Part shown: one piece after another, positions 43,017-53,722 of the stretch
Layout: each line of letters begins with the position of its first letter
Position numbering within the stretch: position 1 is the first letter of the stretch
Assembly: GCF_012726265.1 (NCBI RefSeq)
Contig: NZ_JAASAG010000004.1
Coordinates: forward strand, 518,840 to 582,839
Length of the DNA stretch: 64,000 bases
Source: Streptomyces sp. HNM0575
GTDB taxonomy: Bacteria > Actinomycetota > Actinomycetes > Streptomycetales > Streptomycetaceae
Direction of reading: 5' to 3'
The notes under the pieces: model-generated
What the model was told of the DNA's origin: nothing
Seen by the model: the letters and a program-made list of their open reading frames with translations, nothing else
The model's database searches: none
Made by a program: the position numbers and the translations under genes

Positions 43017-43868
43017 ATGTTTCGACCTGGGATTCCCCGCACCGGCACCGATTCCGGAGGGGGACAGCCGCGTCCCGTGGAAGACGTCCGGGCACCCACT
43101 GCCGCGGAGCGCGTACGAACCCTCGTGGAATCCAGCGTATCGGCCGTGCTGGACATTCCGGCGGCCCGCCCCGACGAGCCCGTACCTCCCGGCCACGGGA
43201 CACCCGAGGCACGTGCGGTGACCGACGACGGTGACGTGGTCCTCCTGGTCCCCGCCTCCTCGCCGGCCGCCCAACTGGCAAGCCGTGCAAGCGGCGACGA
43301 GGTCACGTCGGTGATGGAAATCACCGACGTGGCGCCGGTGGCGGTGCCACACCGGGTACGCGGCAGGGCCTGGATCGCGGGCTGGCTCACGCCCGTCGCC
43401 GCCCGTGAACGGCGCGCCCTGGCACGGCTGATCAGAGAGCGGAACCCTGAGGGCCCGGCGGACGGCACCGCCTGGCAGCTGCTCCGGCTGGAGGTCGGCG
43501 AAGCGTACGTGGACGATCTGTGGGGCGCGGAGGCGGTCGAGCCGGACGACTTCGTCGCGGCGGTCCCCGATCCGCTCGCGCCTCACGAGGCGGAACTGCT
43601 CCAGCACTTGGCCGCCTCGCACGACGACCAGATGCGCACGCTGTGCGGGCTGCTGGGCGAGCCGGGGCCGGCGTGCGCGGCGGCGGGAGCGCGCGCGGTG
43701 CCGCTGTCCGTCGACCGGTACGGGATGCGGGTGCGCTTCTGCGGCATCGAGGGGGAAGCGGCAGGAGCGTGCTTCGACGCCAGGTTCGAGTTCCCGGACC
43801 CCGTCGAGGATGTGGCTCAACTGCGGCGCGCGATGCGGCTGCTCTTCGAGGCGGCGGCGGAGCAGTAG
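43017..43868 (+). CDS. DUF2470 domain protein, probable iron-regulated haem-handling protein
   Basis: Protein of 283 aa from ATG 43017, with GGAGGAG 5 bases upstream. The N-terminal ~150 residues resemble an FMN-binding split barrel as in HugZ haem oxygenases (VVLLVPASSPAAQLASR, MEITDVAPVAVPHRVRGRAWIAGWL, WQLLRLEVGEAYVDD). The C-terminal ~80 residues are a DUF2470 domain, with HLAASHDDQMRTLCG providing the conserved His and GMRVRFCGIEGE. DUF2470 often partners haem-degrading enzymes. The iron box immediately upstream fits a role in recovering iron from haem. Activity is not shown. Confidence 0.82.
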   Translation: MFRPGIPRTGTDSGGGQPRPVEDVRAPTAAERVRTLVESSVSAVLDIPAARPDEPVPPGHGTPEARAVTDDGDVVLLVPASSPAAQLASRASGDEVTSVMEITDVAPVAVPHRVRGRAWIAGWLTPVAARERRALARLIRERNPEGPADGTAWQLLRLEVGEAYVDDLWGAEAVEPDDFVAAVPDPLAPHEAELLQHLAASHDDQMRTLCGLLGEPGPACAAAGARAVPLSVDRYGMRVRFCGIEGEAAGACFDARFEFPDPVEDVAQLRRAMRLLFEAAAEQ

Positions 43869-43930
43869 GCGGGGCCGCAGCGGCAGGAGCAGCGGGAGGG
43901 AACGGCGGCCGAGCCGGCGCCGAGCCGGAT

Positions 43931-44020
43931 CGGGTGCCCGGGTGCCCGGGTGCCCGGGTGCCGAACGGTGTCCGGGTGCCGGGCAGTTGCGGGTGCTGGG
44001 CAGTGTCCGGGTGCCGGGCC
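43931..44020. repeat. Short tandem repeats between the DUF2470 gene and rarA
   Basis: Four adjacent copies of the 8-base unit GGGTGCCC (43932-43962, the last cut by one base), then two copies of GTGTCCGGGTGCCGGGC (at about 43968 and 44003). This fills most of the 194-base convergent gap. It can form many alternative hairpins and may act as the terminator. Confidence 0.7.
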
Positions 44021-44062
44021 GATAACCGCCGTGGTGCGCCCGGCGGTTGGGGTGCCCGGCTG

Positions 44063-45541
44063 CTACTCCTCCCCAGTCCTCTCCTCCTCGGCCTCCCCGG
44101 CCTTCCGCGACTGACGGGGCTCCGGCGGCTGCCCGGACTTCCCCGGCTCCCGGGCCTTCCGCGGCTCGCGCGTCTCCTCCGGTGCCGCTCCCCCGCCGCC
44201 GCGCAGCCGCTCCCGCACGCGCTCGGCCACCTCCGCGTACCGGGCCTCGGCGCCGTAACGCGTCGGCTCGTAGTAGCGCTTGCCGTGGATCGCGTCCGGT
44301 GCGTACTGCTGGGCGGCGATGGCGCCCGGCAAGTCGTGCGGATACTGGTAGCCCTTGCCGTGCCCGAGTTTCGCCGAGCCCTGGTAGTGGCTGTCGCGCA
44401 GATGCGGGGGCACGGGGCCCGCCAGCCCCTTGCGTACGTCGCCCAGTGCCGCGTCGATCGCCACGCAGGCGGCGTTGGACTTCGGGGCGAGGGAGAGGGC
44501 GACGACGGCGTGGCCGAGGGTGATGCGGGCCTCGGGGAAGCCGATCATCGCGACCGCCTGGGCCGCGGCGACCGCGGTCTGGAGAGCGGTCGGATCGGCC
44601 AGCCCGATGTCCTCGCTCGCGGAGATCATCAGACGGCGGGCGATGAAACGGGGGTCCTCCCCCGCCTCGACCATGCGGGCCAGATAGTGCAGCGCCGCGT
44701 CGACGTCGGATCCGCGGATCGACTTGATCAGCGCGCTTGCCACGTCGTAGTGCTGGTCGCCGTCGCGGTCGTAGGTCACCGCCGCCCGGTCGACCGCCTC
44801 CTCCAGGGTGGCGAGCGTGACGCTCGTCTCCCCCTTGGCGAGGGCCGCGCCCGCCCCGGCCTCCAGCGCCGTCAGAGCGCGCCGGGCGTCGCCGCCCGCG
44901 ATGCGCAGCAGATGGTCCTCGGCTTCGGGCGGGAGCGTGACGGAGCCGCCGAGGCCGCGCTCCTCCGCCACGGCGCGGTGGATCAGGGAGCGGACGTCGT
45001 CCTCGGTGAGGGCCTCCAGCGTCAGCAGCAGCGAGCGGGAGAGCAGCGGCGAGATCACCGAGAAGTACGGATTCTCCGTCGTGGCGGCGATCAGCGTGAC
45101 CCAGCGGTTCTCCACGGCGGGCAGCAGGGAGTCCTGCTGGGCCTTGCTGAAGCGGTGGATCTCGTCGAGGAAGAGGACCGTGTCCTTGCTGTACGCACCG
45201 GAGGAGCGGCGCGCGCTCTCGATGACCGCCCGGACCTCCTTCACGCCCGCGGTGATCGCCGACAGCTCCACGAACCTCTTGTCCGTGGCCTGGCTGACCA
45301 CATACGCGAGGGTGGTCTTCCCGGTGCCCGGCGGGCCCCACAGCAGCACCGAGGAGGGACCGGCGGGGCCGCCGCCGCCCTCGCCGACGAGACGGCGCAA
45401 CGGCGAGCCCTGGCGCAGCAGATGCTGCTGCCCCACGACGTCGTCCAGGGTGCGCGGACGCATCCGTACGGCGAGGGGGCTGGCGGAGGGGTCCTGCGCC
45501 TGGCGTTCCTCTGCGGCAGCGGTGAACAGGTCGGGTTCCAC
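44063..45541 (-). CDS. rarA: Replication-associated recombination protein RarA (MgsA)
   Basis: Protein of 492 aa. A AAA+ clamp-loader-like ATPase: Walker [17 protein letters not shown], Walker [16 protein letters not shown], sensor 1 ATTENPYF, followed by the MgsA/RarA C-terminal tetramerisation region ([43 protein letters not shown]). Acts at stalled replication forks. The last ~45 residues are a low-complexity Glu/Arg/Pro/Lys tail. It converges on the DUF2470 gene. Confidence 0.95.
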   Translation of the reverse strand: MEPDLFTAAAEERQAQDPSASPLAVRMRPRTLDDVVGQQHLLRQGSPLRRLVGEGGGGPAGPSSVLLWGPPGTGKTTLAYVVSQATDKRFVELSAITAGVKEVRAVIESARRSSGAYSKDTVLFLDEIHRFSKAQQDSLLPAVENRWVTLIAATTENPYFSVISPLLSRSLLLTLEALTEDDVRSLIHRAVAEERGLGGSVTLPPEAEDHLLRIAGGDARRALTALEAGAGAALAKGETSVTLATLEEAVDRAAVTYDRDGDQHYDVASALIKSIRGSDVDAALHYLARMVEAGEDPRFIARRLMISASEDIGLADPTALQTAVAAAQAVAMIGFPEARITLGHAVVALSLAPKSNAACVAIDAALGDVRKGLAGPVPPHLRDSHYQGSAKLGHGKGYQYPHDLPGAIAAQQYAPDAIHGKRYYEPTRYGAEARYAEVAERVRERLRGGGGAAPEETREPRKAREPGKSGQPPEPRQSRKAGEAEEERTGEE

Positions 45542-45631
45542 GTCAGGAACCCTAAATCAAGGGTCCGACAACGCCGCCGGGACCGTCCCCGGGCCGCCGT
45601 CCGGACCGCCCGCAGCGGCCCGCGCCGGGGC

Positions 45632-46261
45632 TCAGCTCGTCCAGAAATCCCACCAGCGCATCAGGACCAGCAGCCCGATCACGCCGATGTGCAGCACGGG
45701 CAGCACCCAGGGGAACTCGTCGAGGAAGCCCCGCACGGGTGCGGGCGCGGGCAGGAAACCGTGCCGCACGTTGTGCGACGTCACGTACCAGAACATGACG
45801 ATGGTCGCGACCCACGCGAGGCTGCACCACAGGCACAGCGAGCCGATGTCGTACAGCGACTGATACATCAGCCAGGTGCAGAAGCCGACGCCGAAGAGCG
45901 TGCCCGCGTTGAAGGTCAGCCAGTACCAGCGGGGGAAGCGCGCTCCGGACAGCAGGCTCATGCCGACGCAGATCACGACCCCGTACGCCACGAGGCCGAT
46001 CAGCGGGTTGGGCACTCCGAAGGCCTCGGCCTGCGCGCTCTTCATGATGTTGCCGCAGGAGATGACCGGGTTGAGGCTGCACGCGGGTGTGAAGTCCGGG
46101 TTCTCCGCCAGCTCGATCTTGTCGAGCGTGATCACCCAGGCCGCGAGCAGACCTGCGGCCGCCGTGACCAGCAGCATCCAGGCGAAGGCACGTCCGGCGC
46201 CGACGGCGCTCGTCGAGGGCTCGTCCGAGCCGGTGCGAGCGTCGTCGAGGGGTGCCGTCAT
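45632..46261 (-). CDS. Vitamin K epoxide reductase (VKOR) family thiol oxidase
   Basis: Protein of 209 aa from ATG 46261 (MTAPLDDARTGS); AAGGG is 9 bases upstream. A second ATG two codons earlier (46267) is possible. Four to five membrane helices are visible. The loop cysteine pair lies in CSLNPVISCG, and the active-site CxxC is SLCLWCSL. It re-oxidises DsbA-like proteins and so plays the part of DsbB for disulfide formation at the membrane. It follows hisS on the same strand. No Dsb partner gene is in the window. Confidence 0.92.
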   Translation of the reverse strand: MTAPLDDARTGSDEPSTSAVGAGRAFAWMLLVTAAAGLLAAWVITLDKIELAENPDFTPACSLNPVISCGNIMKSAQAEAFGVPNPLIGLVAYGVVICVGMSLLSGARFPRWYWLTFNAGTLFGVGFCTWLMYQSLYDIGSLCLWCSLAWVATIVMFWYVTSHNVRHGFLPAPAPVRGFLDEFPWVLPVLHIGVIGLLVLMRWWDFWTS

Positions 46262-46336
46262 GGTCATAAGCCCTTGATCCCGTCGTCGGTCCTGTCCAGC
46301 CCCGTGTGCGCTCATTGTGCACCAAGGCCCGTGCGG

Positions 46337-47614
46337 TCAGCGGACTTTCGCGCTCACCTCGGCCACCACCCCGTCGAGCGGCACGGCGGTCTGCTCGCCG
46401 CTCTCCAGGTCCTTCAGCTGCGCCACTCCCTGTGCCAGGTCACGCTCGCCGACCAGCAGCGCGAAGCGTGCGCCGGAGCGGTTGGCCGATTTCATGGCGT
46501 TCTTCATGCTCTTGCCGCCGTACGCGAAGTCGGCCGCGACGCCGCCGCGACGCAGCTCGGTGACCACCCGAAAGAGTTCACGTCGCGCATCGTCCCCGAT
46601 GGGAACGGCGAACACGTCGGTGGCCGGGGGCAGTTCGAGCTCGACTCCCTCCGCGCGCAGCGCCAGCACCGTACGGTCCACGCCCAGCGCCCAGCCCACC
46701 GAGGGCAGCGAGGGGCCGCCGATCATCTCCGACAGGCCGTCGTAGCGGCCGCCGCCGCCCACCGCGGACTGCGAGCCCAGCCCGTCGTGCACGAACTCGA
46801 AGGTGGTGCGCGTGTAGTAGTCCAGGCCGCGCACCAGGCGCGGGTCGTCCTCGTAGGAGACGCCGGAGGCCGTGAGCAGCTCGCGCACCTGCTCGTGGTA
46901 CGACTTGCAGGCCTCGCACAGGTGGTCGCGCATCATCGGCGCCCCGGTGAGCTGCCGTTGCACGCTCTCGCGCTTGTCGTCCAGCACCCGCAGCGGGTTG
47001 ATCTCGACGCGGCGGCGCGTGTCCTCGTCGAGGTCGAGCCGGCGCAGGAACTCCTGGAGAGCCGAGCGGTAGACCGGCCGGCACTCCTTGTCGCCCAGGG
47101 AGTTGAGCAGGATGCGGAAGTCGCGAAGACCGAGCGAGCGGTACGCGTCGTGCGCGAGGATCACCAACTCGGCGTCCAGCGACGGGTCTTCGGCGCCGAT
47201 CGCCTCGGCGCCGACCTGGGAGAAGTGGCGGTAGCGGCCCTTCTGCGGGCGCTCATAGCGGTAGTACGAGCCCGAATACCACAGCTTCACCGGGAGGTTG
47301 CCGCCCTTGTGGAGGCTGGCCTCCAGCGCCGCACGCAGCACGGACGCCGTGCCCTCGGGACGCAGGGCGAGCTCGTCGCCGCCCTTGGTGGTGAGGGTGT
47401 ACATCTCCTTGGTGACGATGTCGGTGGACTCCCCGACACCGCGGGCGAACAGCTCGACCTGCTCGAAGCCGGGAGTCTCGGCGTAGCCGTACCCGGCGCG
47501 GCGCAGCGGCGCCGAGAGGGCCTCACGCACCGCCAGATAGTCCGCGGACTCGGGCGGGATGAGGTCGTAGGTGCCCTTGGGGGCCTTGAAGGTGGTCACG
47601 GAAGGTCTCGTCAC
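46337..47614 (-). CDS. hisS: Histidyl-tRNA synthetase
   Basis: Protein of 425 aa if it starts at GTG 47614, which overlaps the hydrolase stop (GTGA) and follows GAGGA. A second in-frame GTG at 47599 (420 aa, [15 protein letters not shown]) fits the usual N terminus of homologues but has no Shine-Dalgarno. Class II motifs: [49 protein letters not shown] and [11 protein letters not shown]. Charges tRNA-His. Confidence 0.93.
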   Translation of the reverse strand: MTRPSVTTFKAPKGTYDLIPPESADYLAVREALSAPLRRAGYGYAETPGFEQVELFARGVGESTDIVTKEMYTLTTKGGDELALRPEGTASVLRAALEASLHKGGNLPVKLWYSGSYYRYERPQKGRYRHFSQVGAEAIGAEDPSLDAELVILAHDAYRSLGLRDFRILLNSLGDKECRPVYRSALQEFLRRLDLDEDTRRRVEINPLRVLDDKRESVQRQLTGAPMMRDHLCEACKSYHEQVRELLTASGVSYEDDPRLVRGLDYYTRTTFEFVHDGLGSQSAVGGGGRYDGLSEMIGGPSLPSVGWALGVDRTVLALRAEGVELELPPATDVFAVPIGDDARRELFRVVTELRRGGVAADFAYGGKSMKNAMKSANRSGARFALLVGERDLAQGVAQLKDLESGEQTAVPLDGVVAEVSAKVR

Positions 47615-48327
47615 ATTCCTCGTCGCGGGGCGGCGCTCGCACCGCCGCCGCCGGGCCCGGACGCCACCTGCCGCATGAACGGGTTGGCGGCGCGCTCCTG
47701 GCCGATGGTCGTCTGGGGGCCGTGTCCCGAGAGCACCACGGTCTCGTCGTCGAGCGGCAGGCATACGCGCGCCAGCGACTGAAGGATCTCGTCGTGGTCT
47801 CCCCCGGGCAGGTCGGTGCGTCCGATGGAGCCGGCGAAGAGCAGGTCGCCCGAGAAGAACACCGGCGGCACATCCGCCTGTTCGGGCATCCTGAACGTCA
47901 CCGACCCCTTGGTATGGCCCGGTGCGTGCGTCACGGTCAGCTCCAGCCCGGCGAGGCGCAGCGTGGCGCCGTCGGTCAGCACCTCCACGTCGTCCGGCTC
48001 CCCCACGGTCAGCTCGCCCATCAGCGGCTGCCCGATGGCGCGGCCCAGGGCCTTCTCCGGGTCGCTCATCATGTAGCGGTCCTCGGGGTGGATCCAGGCG
48101 GGCACGTCGTGGGCGCCGCACACCGGGACGACCGAGGCGACATGGTCGATGTGGCCGTGGGTGAGCATCACGGCGACCGGCTTCAGCCGGTGCTTGGCGA
48201 CGGCCTCGGCGACGCCCTCGGTGGCCTGGTGGCCAGGGTCGATGATCACGCACTCCTCGCCGGCGGCGGGGGCGACCAGATAGCAGTTGGTCCCCCAGGC
48301 CCCGGCGGGGAACCCGGCAACGAGCAC
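47611..48327 (-). CDS. MBL-fold (glyoxalase II-like) metal hydrolase
   Basis: Protein of 238 aa from GTG 48327, with AAGGA 5 bases upstream. The metallo-beta-lactamase metal motif is [12 protein letters not shown] (HxHxDH); further ligands are [23 protein letters not shown] and VLSGHGPQT. The short form lacks the glyoxalase II substrate domain. Typical members hydrolyse hydroxyacyl or other thioesters; the exact substrate is unknown. It is coupled to hisS by a 4-base overlap, an order common in actinobacteria. Confidence 0.9.
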   Translation of the reverse strand: MLVAGFPAGAWGTNCYLVAPAAGEECVIIDPGHQATEGVAEAVAKHRLKPVAVMLTHGHIDHVASVVPVCGAHDVPAWIHPEDRYMMSDPEKALGRAIGQPLMGELTVGEPDDVEVLTDGATLRLAGLELTVTHAPGHTKGSVTFRMPEQADVPPVFFSGDLLFAGSIGRTDLPGGDHDEILQSLARVCLPLDDETVVLSGHGPQTTIGQERAANPFMRQVASGPGGGGASAAPRRGM

Positions 48328-48555
48328 GATCGTCCTTCATTCGTCCGGAAGTCGGTCACAGCGGCCGGGACGCTGCGCCCGCGGCCGCCGGATCGCCCGC
48401 GGCGGCCGGCGCGACGCGCCCCGCCGATCAGGCTGGTCACAGCCTACCGGCGGCGGCCCGGGCGCCGCGAACCCGTATACGGATGCGTACGGACTCTGGT
48501 ACTCACACCTGCAAGCCCACGCACGCAGGCCCGCAGGACCGAAGGAGAAGCCCCC

Positions 48556-49404
48556 GTGGTCAGCAGTGAACAGCGCAGGAAGCAGCTCGCACGCGAGAAG
48601 TACCTCAGACAGCAGGAGCGGCGGGCGGCACGGCGGCGGAGGGCACGGCTGCGCAACATCGGCATCGCGGTCGCCGCGGCGCTGGTGCTCGGGGCGGCGG
48701 CTGCGTACGCGGCCGCCGGGGGGCTCGACGGCGACGGTAAGAAGGACTCCGCCGGGGACAAGGCGGCCGGCAAGGCGGAGCCGACGCCCGCGAAGACCGC
48801 GCCCGACCCGTGCGACAAGGCGGGGAAGGGCAAGCCGAACGGCAAGAAGTGGAAGCAGGAGCCGGCCCTCGACATCGACGAGTCGGCGACGTACCGGATG
48901 ACCCTGAAGACGACGTGCGGCGACATCGGCATCGACATGGACGCCTCGAAGACACCGCACACGGTCAACTCCTTCCGCTTCCTGGCAGGCGAGAGTTTCT
49001 TCGACCACACGAAGTGCCACCGCCTCGTCGACGCCGGCATCCACGTGCTTCAGTGCGGCGATCCGCAGGCCACCGGCAAGGGAGGCCCCGGCTACACGCT
49101 CCCGGACGAGAACCTCAAGGACCCGCGCGTGAAGGGCGGCACCTACCCGGCGGGCACGGTCGCGATGGCGAACAGGTACGACGCCCAGTCGAAGAAGGGC
49201 CGGGACACGGGCGGCAGTCAGTTCTTCCTCGTCTTCGAGGACAGCGAGCTCCCGCCGGACTTCACGCCGTTCGGAAAGATCACCGAAGGCATGGGCGTAC
49301 TGAAGAAGATCGCCGACGCCGGTTCGACGCTCGACAAGCAGACGCGCAACACCGCGCCCAACGCGACCGTGGTGATCGACCGGGCCGCCGTACGCAAGTC
49401 CTGA
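48556..49404 (+). CDS. Membrane-anchored peptidyl-prolyl cis-trans isomerase (cyclophilin type)
   Basis: Protein of 282 aa from GTG 48556, with GAAGGAG 8 bases upstream. The N-terminal ~40 residues are strongly basic (RRKQLAREKYLRQQERRAARRRRARLR); a membrane helix follows (IGIAVAAALVLGAAAAYAAAGG), then a Lys/Gly/Pro linker. The C-terminal cyclophilin domain has VNSFRFLAGESFFDHTKCHRL, GGSQFFLVFEDSELPPDFTPFG and TEGMGVLKKI. The usual FHR is present as CHR. Probably a cell-surface foldase. It is divergent from the MBL/hisS group. Confidence 0.9.
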   Translation: MVSSEQRRKQLAREKYLRQQERRAARRRRARLRNIGIAVAAALVLGAAAAYAAAGGLDGDGKKDSAGDKAAGKAEPTPAKTAPDPCDKAGKGKPNGKKWKQEPALDIDESATYRMTLKTTCGDIGIDMDASKTPHTVNSFRFLAGESFFDHTKCHRLVDAGIHVLQCGDPQATGKGGPGYTLPDENLKDPRVKGGTYPAGTVAMANRYDAQSKKGRDTGGSQFFLVFEDSELPPDFTPFGKITEGMGVLKKIADAGSTLDKQTRNTAPNATVVIDRAAVRKS

Positions 49405-49563
49405 GGGCCCGGCTGTGTACTCACAGTGCTTCCCGAGTGCACAATTTCGCCTCACCCGCATGCGGACAGCGCGGGCGCCGTTCGCCTATGTTGGCAGTGA
49501 CGAGATCTGTGGACGATGCCGGGGGGCCCGCACCCAGCCTGGGCATCTTGTGGAGGAGGCGCT

Positions 49564-50796
49564 GTGAGCAGCGACCCGTCGTGGGGCCGCGTCGATGAGA
49601 CGGGGACCGTATACGTGCGTACAGCCGACGGCGAGAAGGTCGTCGGATCGTGGCAGGCAGGCTCCCCGGAGGAAGCTCTCGCCTACTTCACGCGCAAGTA
49701 CGAGGGTCTGGTCGTGGAGATCAGCCTCCTGGAGCGGCGCGTGAAGACCACCGATCTGTCCGCCAAGGACGCCACGACGGCGATCGAGCACTTGCGGGAG
49801 CAGGTCGACGCCCACCACGCCGTCGGCGACCTGGACGCGCTCCGCAAGCGGCTCGACGCCCTGACGGAGGCGGTCGACAAGCGCCGCGAGGAGCGCAAGG
49901 CGGAGAAGGCGCAGCAGAACGAGCAGGCCCGTCATTCCAAGGAGGAGCTGGTCGCGGAGGCCGAGGAGCTCGCGCAGAGCGAGCAGTGGCGTGCGGCCGG
50001 CGAGCGGCTGCGCGCCCTGGTGGAGAACTGGAAGCGCCTGCCCCGGCTGGACCGCAAGACCGACGACGAGCTGTGGCGCCGCTTCTCCCATGCCCGTTCG
50101 GCGTTCTCCAAGCGACGCAAGGCGCACTTCGCCCAGCTCGACGCGCAGCGCGAGGAGGCCCGCCAGCGCAAGGAGAAGCTGGTGGCGGAGGCCCAGGCGC
50201 TCTCCGACTCCCGTGAGTGGGGCCCCACCGCGGCCAAGTACCGCGACCTGATGCAGGAGTGGAAGGCCGCGGGGCGTGCGCAGCGGGAGCACGAGGAGGA
50301 CCTGTGGCAGCGCTTCCGCGGGGCGCAGGACGTCTTCTTCCAGGCGCGCAGCGAGGTGTTCGCCGAGCGTGACGTCGAGCAGCGGGAGAACCTGGCCCGC
50401 AAGGAGGAGCTGGCCGCGGAGGCGGAGAAGATCCTTCCGGTCACGGATCTGAAGTCGGCGCGCAGCGCGTTCCGCGCGATCAACGAGCGCTGGGACGCTG
50501 TAGGGCATGTGCCCCGTGACGCGCGGGCCCGCATCGAGGGCCGTATGCACGCGGTGGAGCGGGCCATCCAGGAGGCCGAGGACTCCGAGTGGCGCCGTAC
50601 GAACCCGGAGGCGCGGGCGCGCGCGGCGGGGCTGACGGGTCAGCTTCAGGACGCCGTCGACAAGCTGCGCGGCCAGGCCGAGAAGGCGCGCGCGTCGGGG
50701 AACACCGCGAAGGCGGAGAAGCTGGAGAAGGAGCTGGCCGGGCGGCAGGAGCTGCTGGACCAGGCGATGAAGGGCCTGGAGGAGTTCGGCGGCTAG
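49564..50796 (+). CDS. DUF349 coiled-coil protein
   Basis: Protein of 410 aa from GTG 49564 (then SSDPSWGRVDETGTVYVRT), with GGAGGAGG 4-5 bases upstream. The N terminus is a conserved beta patch. From residue ~95 the protein is almost all charged helix. Three DUF349 repeats are visible by their W(K)-x-L / LWxRF pattern: WRAAGERLRALVENWKRL, WGPTAAKYRDLMQEWKAAG and INERWDAVGHVPRD. DUF349 proteins have no established biochemical role. It converges on relA. Confidence 0.85.
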   Translation: MSSDPSWGRVDETGTVYVRTADGEKVVGSWQAGSPEEALAYFTRKYEGLVVEISLLERRVKTTDLSAKDATTAIEHLREQVDAHHAVGDLDALRKRLDALTEAVDKRREERKAEKAQQNEQARHSKEELVAEAEELAQSEQWRAAGERLRALVENWKRLPRLDRKTDDELWRRFSHARSAFSKRRKAHFAQLDAQREEARQRKEKLVAEAQALSDSREWGPTAAKYRDLMQEWKAAGRAQREHEEDLWQRFRGAQDVFFQARSEVFAERDVEQRENLARKEELAAEAEKILPVTDLKSARSAFRAINERWDAVGHVPRDARARIEGRMHAVERAIQEAEDSEWRRTNPEARARAAGLTGQLQDAVDKLRGQAEKARASGNTAKAEKLEKELAGRQELLDQAMKGLEEFGG

Positions 50797-50922
50797 ACCG
50801 GACGATCCGGGTTTCGGGACCCCAACGATCCGGGCTGCGGGGGCGGACACCCACCGGGCTGCGCGGCCTGCGCATCGGCCGGGACGGCCGGGCGGTCCGC
50901 GGCTGCCGCGGCCAGTCCGGTA

Positions 50923-53565
50923 TCAGGACGGCCGTCGCGCCGAGGTGACGCGGTAGACGTCGTACACGCCCTCCACGCTGCGCACCGCCTTCAGTACGTG
51001 CCCCAGGTGCTTGGGGTCGCCCATCTCGAAGGTGAAGCGGGAGGTGGCGACGCGGTCCCGGGAGGTCTGCACTGCCGCCGAGAGGATGTTGACGTGCTGG
51101 TCGGAGAGGATCCGCGTGACGTCCGAGAGCAGCCGTGAGCGGTCGAGGGCCTCGACCTGGATGGCGACGAGGAAGACCGACGACTGGCTGGGCGCCCACT
51201 CGACGTCGATGATCCGCTCGGGCTCCTTCGTGAGGGAGTCGACGTTGACGCAGTCCGTACGGTGCACGGAGACGCCGTTGCCCCGCGTGACGAAGCCGAT
51301 GATCGGGTCTCCGGGCACCGGCGTACAGCAGCGGGCGAGCTTGACCCATACGTCGTCCACGCCCTTGACGACCACGCCGGGGTCGGAGTTCGCGCGCCGC
51401 TTGGTGCGGCGCGTGGTGGACGGCATGGGCGGGGCCGACTCGGCCAGGTCCTCGTTGGCGGCGTCCTCGCCGCCCAGGGACTGCACGAGCTTCTGCACGA
51501 CGCTCTGCGCCGACATGTGGCCCTCGCCGATGGCGGCGTAGAGGGCGGAGATGTCGGCGTAGCGCATCTCGTGGGCCAGGGTGACGAGGGAGTCGCCGGT
51601 GAGGATCCGCTGGATCGGCAGGTTCTGCTTGCGCATCGCGCGGGCGATGGCGTCCTTGCCCTGCTCGATGGCCTCGTCCCGGCGTTCCCTGGTGAACCAG
51701 GCGCGGATCTTGTTACGGGCACGGGGCGACTTGACGAAGCCCAGCCAGTCCCGGGACGGGCCCGCTCCCGGGGACTTGGAGGTGAAGACCTCGACGGTGT
51801 CGCCGTTGTCGAGGGTGGACTCCAGCGGCACCAGGCGGCCGTTGACGCGGGCGCCGATGGTGCGGTGGCCGACCTCGGTGTGCACGGCGTAGGCGAAGTC
51901 GACGGGCGTGGCCTCCGCGGGCAGCGCGATGACGTCGCCTTTGGGCGTGAAGACGAAGACCTCGTTGCGGGACAGGTCGAAGCGCAGCGACTCCAGGAAC
52001 TCGCCGGGGTCCTCGGTCTCCTTCTGCCAGTCGAGCAGCTGCCGCAGCCACGACATGTCGTTGACGTGCTCGTCGCCCTTGCCGGTGCCCCTGGGGACGT
52101 CCGTACGCACCTTGGAGGCCCCGGCGACGGCCTGCTGCTTGTACTTCCAGTGGGCCGCGATGCCGTACTCGGCACGGCGGTGCATGTCGAAGGTGCGGAT
52201 CTGGAGCTCGACGGGCTTGCCGCCGGGGCCGATGACCGTCGTGTGCAGCGACTGGTACATGTTGAACTTCGGCATCGCGATGTAGTCCTTGAACCGGCCC
52301 GGGACCGGGTTCCAGCGGGCGTGGACGGTGCCGAGCGCGGCGTAGCAGTCGCGGACGGTGTCCACCAGGACGCGGATGCCGACCAGGTCGTAGATCTCCG
52401 CGAAGTCCCGGCCGCGGACGATCATCTTCTGGTAGACGCTGTAGTAGTGCTTGGGGCGGCCGGTGACGGTGGCCTTGATGCGGGCGGCGCGCAGGTCCGC
52501 CTGCACCTCGTCGGTGACGACGGCCAGATACTCGTCCCGCTTCGGCGCCCGCTCGGCCACGAGCCGCACGATCTCGTCGTACATCTTCGGGTAGAGGATC
52601 GCGAAGGCGAGGTCCTCCAGCTCCCACTTGATGGTGTTCATGCCGAGCCGGTGCGCGAGCGGAGCGAAGATCTCCAGGGTCTCGCGGGCCTTCTGCTCCT
52701 GCTTCGCCCGCTTCAAGTAGCGCATCGTGCGCATGTTGTGCAGCCGGTCGGCGAGCTTGATGACCAGGACGCGGGGGTCCTTGGCCATGGCGACGACCAT
52801 CTTGCGCACGGTCTCCGCCTGCGCGGCCTCGCCGAACTTGACCTTGTCCAGCTTGGTGACGCCGTCGACGAGGAGGGCCACCTGCTCGCCGAAGTCGCGG
52901 CGCAGGGTGTCCAGTCCGTACTCGGTGTCCTCGACGGTGTCGTGCAGCAGTCCCGCCATCAGCGTCGCCGGGTCCATGCCCAGCTCGGCGAGGATCGTGG
53001 TGACGGCGAGCGGGTGCGTGATGTACGGGTCGCCGCTCTTGCGCTTCTGGCCGCGGTGCCAGCGCTCGGCGACCTGGTACGCGTGCTCGATCTGGCGCAG
53101 GGTCGCGGACTCCATCTTCGGGTCGTTGCCCCGCACTATCCGCAGCAGGGGCTCCAGCACCGGATTGAAGGGGCTGGAGCGCTGGACGCCGAGGCGGGCG
53201 AGACGCGCCCGTACGCGGTTGGAGGAGCCGGAGCGGCCGGAGACTCCGGAGACCGCGCGGGCCGGTGCCACCCGCTCGCTGTGTGCTTCCGCGGGAGTCT
53301 GTGCCTGGGCGGACGGGGAGTGCTCGTGCTCGTCGACCGCCGTGCCGGCGGAGGCGCCGGTGCCCGCACCGGCCTTGCCGCTCCTGTCGGCCTTGCCCGC
53401 CTTGCCGCCCTTGCTGCCTTTGCCGTTCTTGCCCGGTGCGCCGCCGCTCGCGATGCCGTCGCCTTCGCCGGCCGGACCGTCCGGGGCCGCAGCGAGGGCG
53501 CCGGGCCCGCCGGGCTCGGCGTCATGACGCTGTGCAGCGGTGTACGGCTGGGCCTCGTCTGGCAA
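50923..53565 (-). CDS. relA: RelA/SpoT-type (p)ppGpp synthetase/hydrolase
   Basis: Protein of 880 aa from TTG 53565 ([12 protein letters not shown]); GAGGAG is 5 bases upstream, and I recall that RelA of S. coelicolor starts with MPDEAQP. The first ~150 residues are disordered and Gly/Ala/Lys rich. The HD hydrolase domain is intact ([37 protein letters not shown]). The synthetase domain follows ([25 protein letters not shown]), then TGS ([17 protein letters not shown]), a zinc-finger-like [13 protein letters not shown], and a C-terminal ACT. Makes and degrades the stringent-response alarmone, which also controls antibiotic production. Confidence 0.96.
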   Translation of the reverse strand: MPDEAQPYTAAQRHDAEPGGPGALAAAPDGPAGEGDGIASGGAPGKNGKGSKGGKAGKADRSGKAGAGTGASAGTAVDEHEHSPSAQAQTPAEAHSERVAPARAVSGVSGRSGSSNRVRARLARLGVQRSSPFNPVLEPLLRIVRGNDPKMESATLRQIEHAYQVAERWHRGQKRKSGDPYITHPLAVTTILAELGMDPATLMAGLLHDTVEDTEYGLDTLRRDFGEQVALLVDGVTKLDKVKFGEAAQAETVRKMVVAMAKDPRVLVIKLADRLHNMRTMRYLKRAKQEQKARETLEIFAPLAHRLGMNTIKWELEDLAFAILYPKMYDEIVRLVAERAPKRDEYLAVVTDEVQADLRAARIKATVTGRPKHYYSVYQKMIVRGRDFAEIYDLVGIRVLVDTVRDCYAALGTVHARWNPVPGRFKDYIAMPKFNMYQSLHTTVIGPGGKPVELQIRTFDMHRRAEYGIAAHWKYKQQAVAGASKVRTDVPRGTGKGDEHVNDMSWLRQLLDWQKETEDPGEFLESLRFDLSRNEVFVFTPKGDVIALPAEATPVDFAYAVHTEVGHRTIGARVNGRLVPLESTLDNGDTVEVFTSKSPGAGPSRDWLGFVKSPRARNKIRAWFTRERRDEAIEQGKDAIARAMRKQNLPIQRILTGDSLVTLAHEMRYADISALYAAIGEGHMSAQSVVQKLVQSLGGEDAANEDLAESAPPMPSTTRRTKRRANSDPGVVVKGVDDVWVKLARCCTPVPGDPIIGFVTRGNGVSVHRTDCVNVDSLTKEPERIIDVEWAPSQSSVFLVAIQVEALDRSRLLSDVTRILSDQHVNILSAAVQTSRDRVATSRFTFEMGDPKHLGHVLKAVRSVEGVYDVYRVTSARRPS

Positions 53566-53657
53566 GAGCACTCCTCGTTGGACCCCAGGTCGGACTGCCA
53601 TGGTATCGACCCCCTGGGCGACCCCGCCCACGGACGGCGGTGGGGGGGGGAACGCGA

Positions 53658-53704
53658 AGGCGGTCACCCGTGTCTCCTGTGGAGAACGTACCGGGTGACC
53701 GCCT
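53658..53704 (-). terminator. Strong hairpin between apt and relA
   Basis: Perfect 13-bp stem (AGGCGGTCACCCG / CGGGTGACCGCCT) enclosing a 21-base loop that itself contains TCTCC-TGT-GGAGA. It lies ~20 bases past the apt stop and ~95 bases before the relA start on the minus strand. It may separate apt from relA or act as a leader element of relA. Confidence 0.65.
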
Positions 53705-53722
53705 GGCGGCAGACTCTCGTGG

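Noticed and set aside
43520..47782. Long plus-strand open frame running across DUF2470, rarA, VKOR and hisS
   Set aside because: It is antisense to three firmly identified genes, low in complexity and has no recognisable domain. High G+C leaves such frames open.
53566..53667. N-terminal extension of RelA to ATG 53667 or 53601
   Set aside because: TTG 53565 has a GAGGAG at the right distance and yields the MPDEAQP start I recall from streptomycete RelA.
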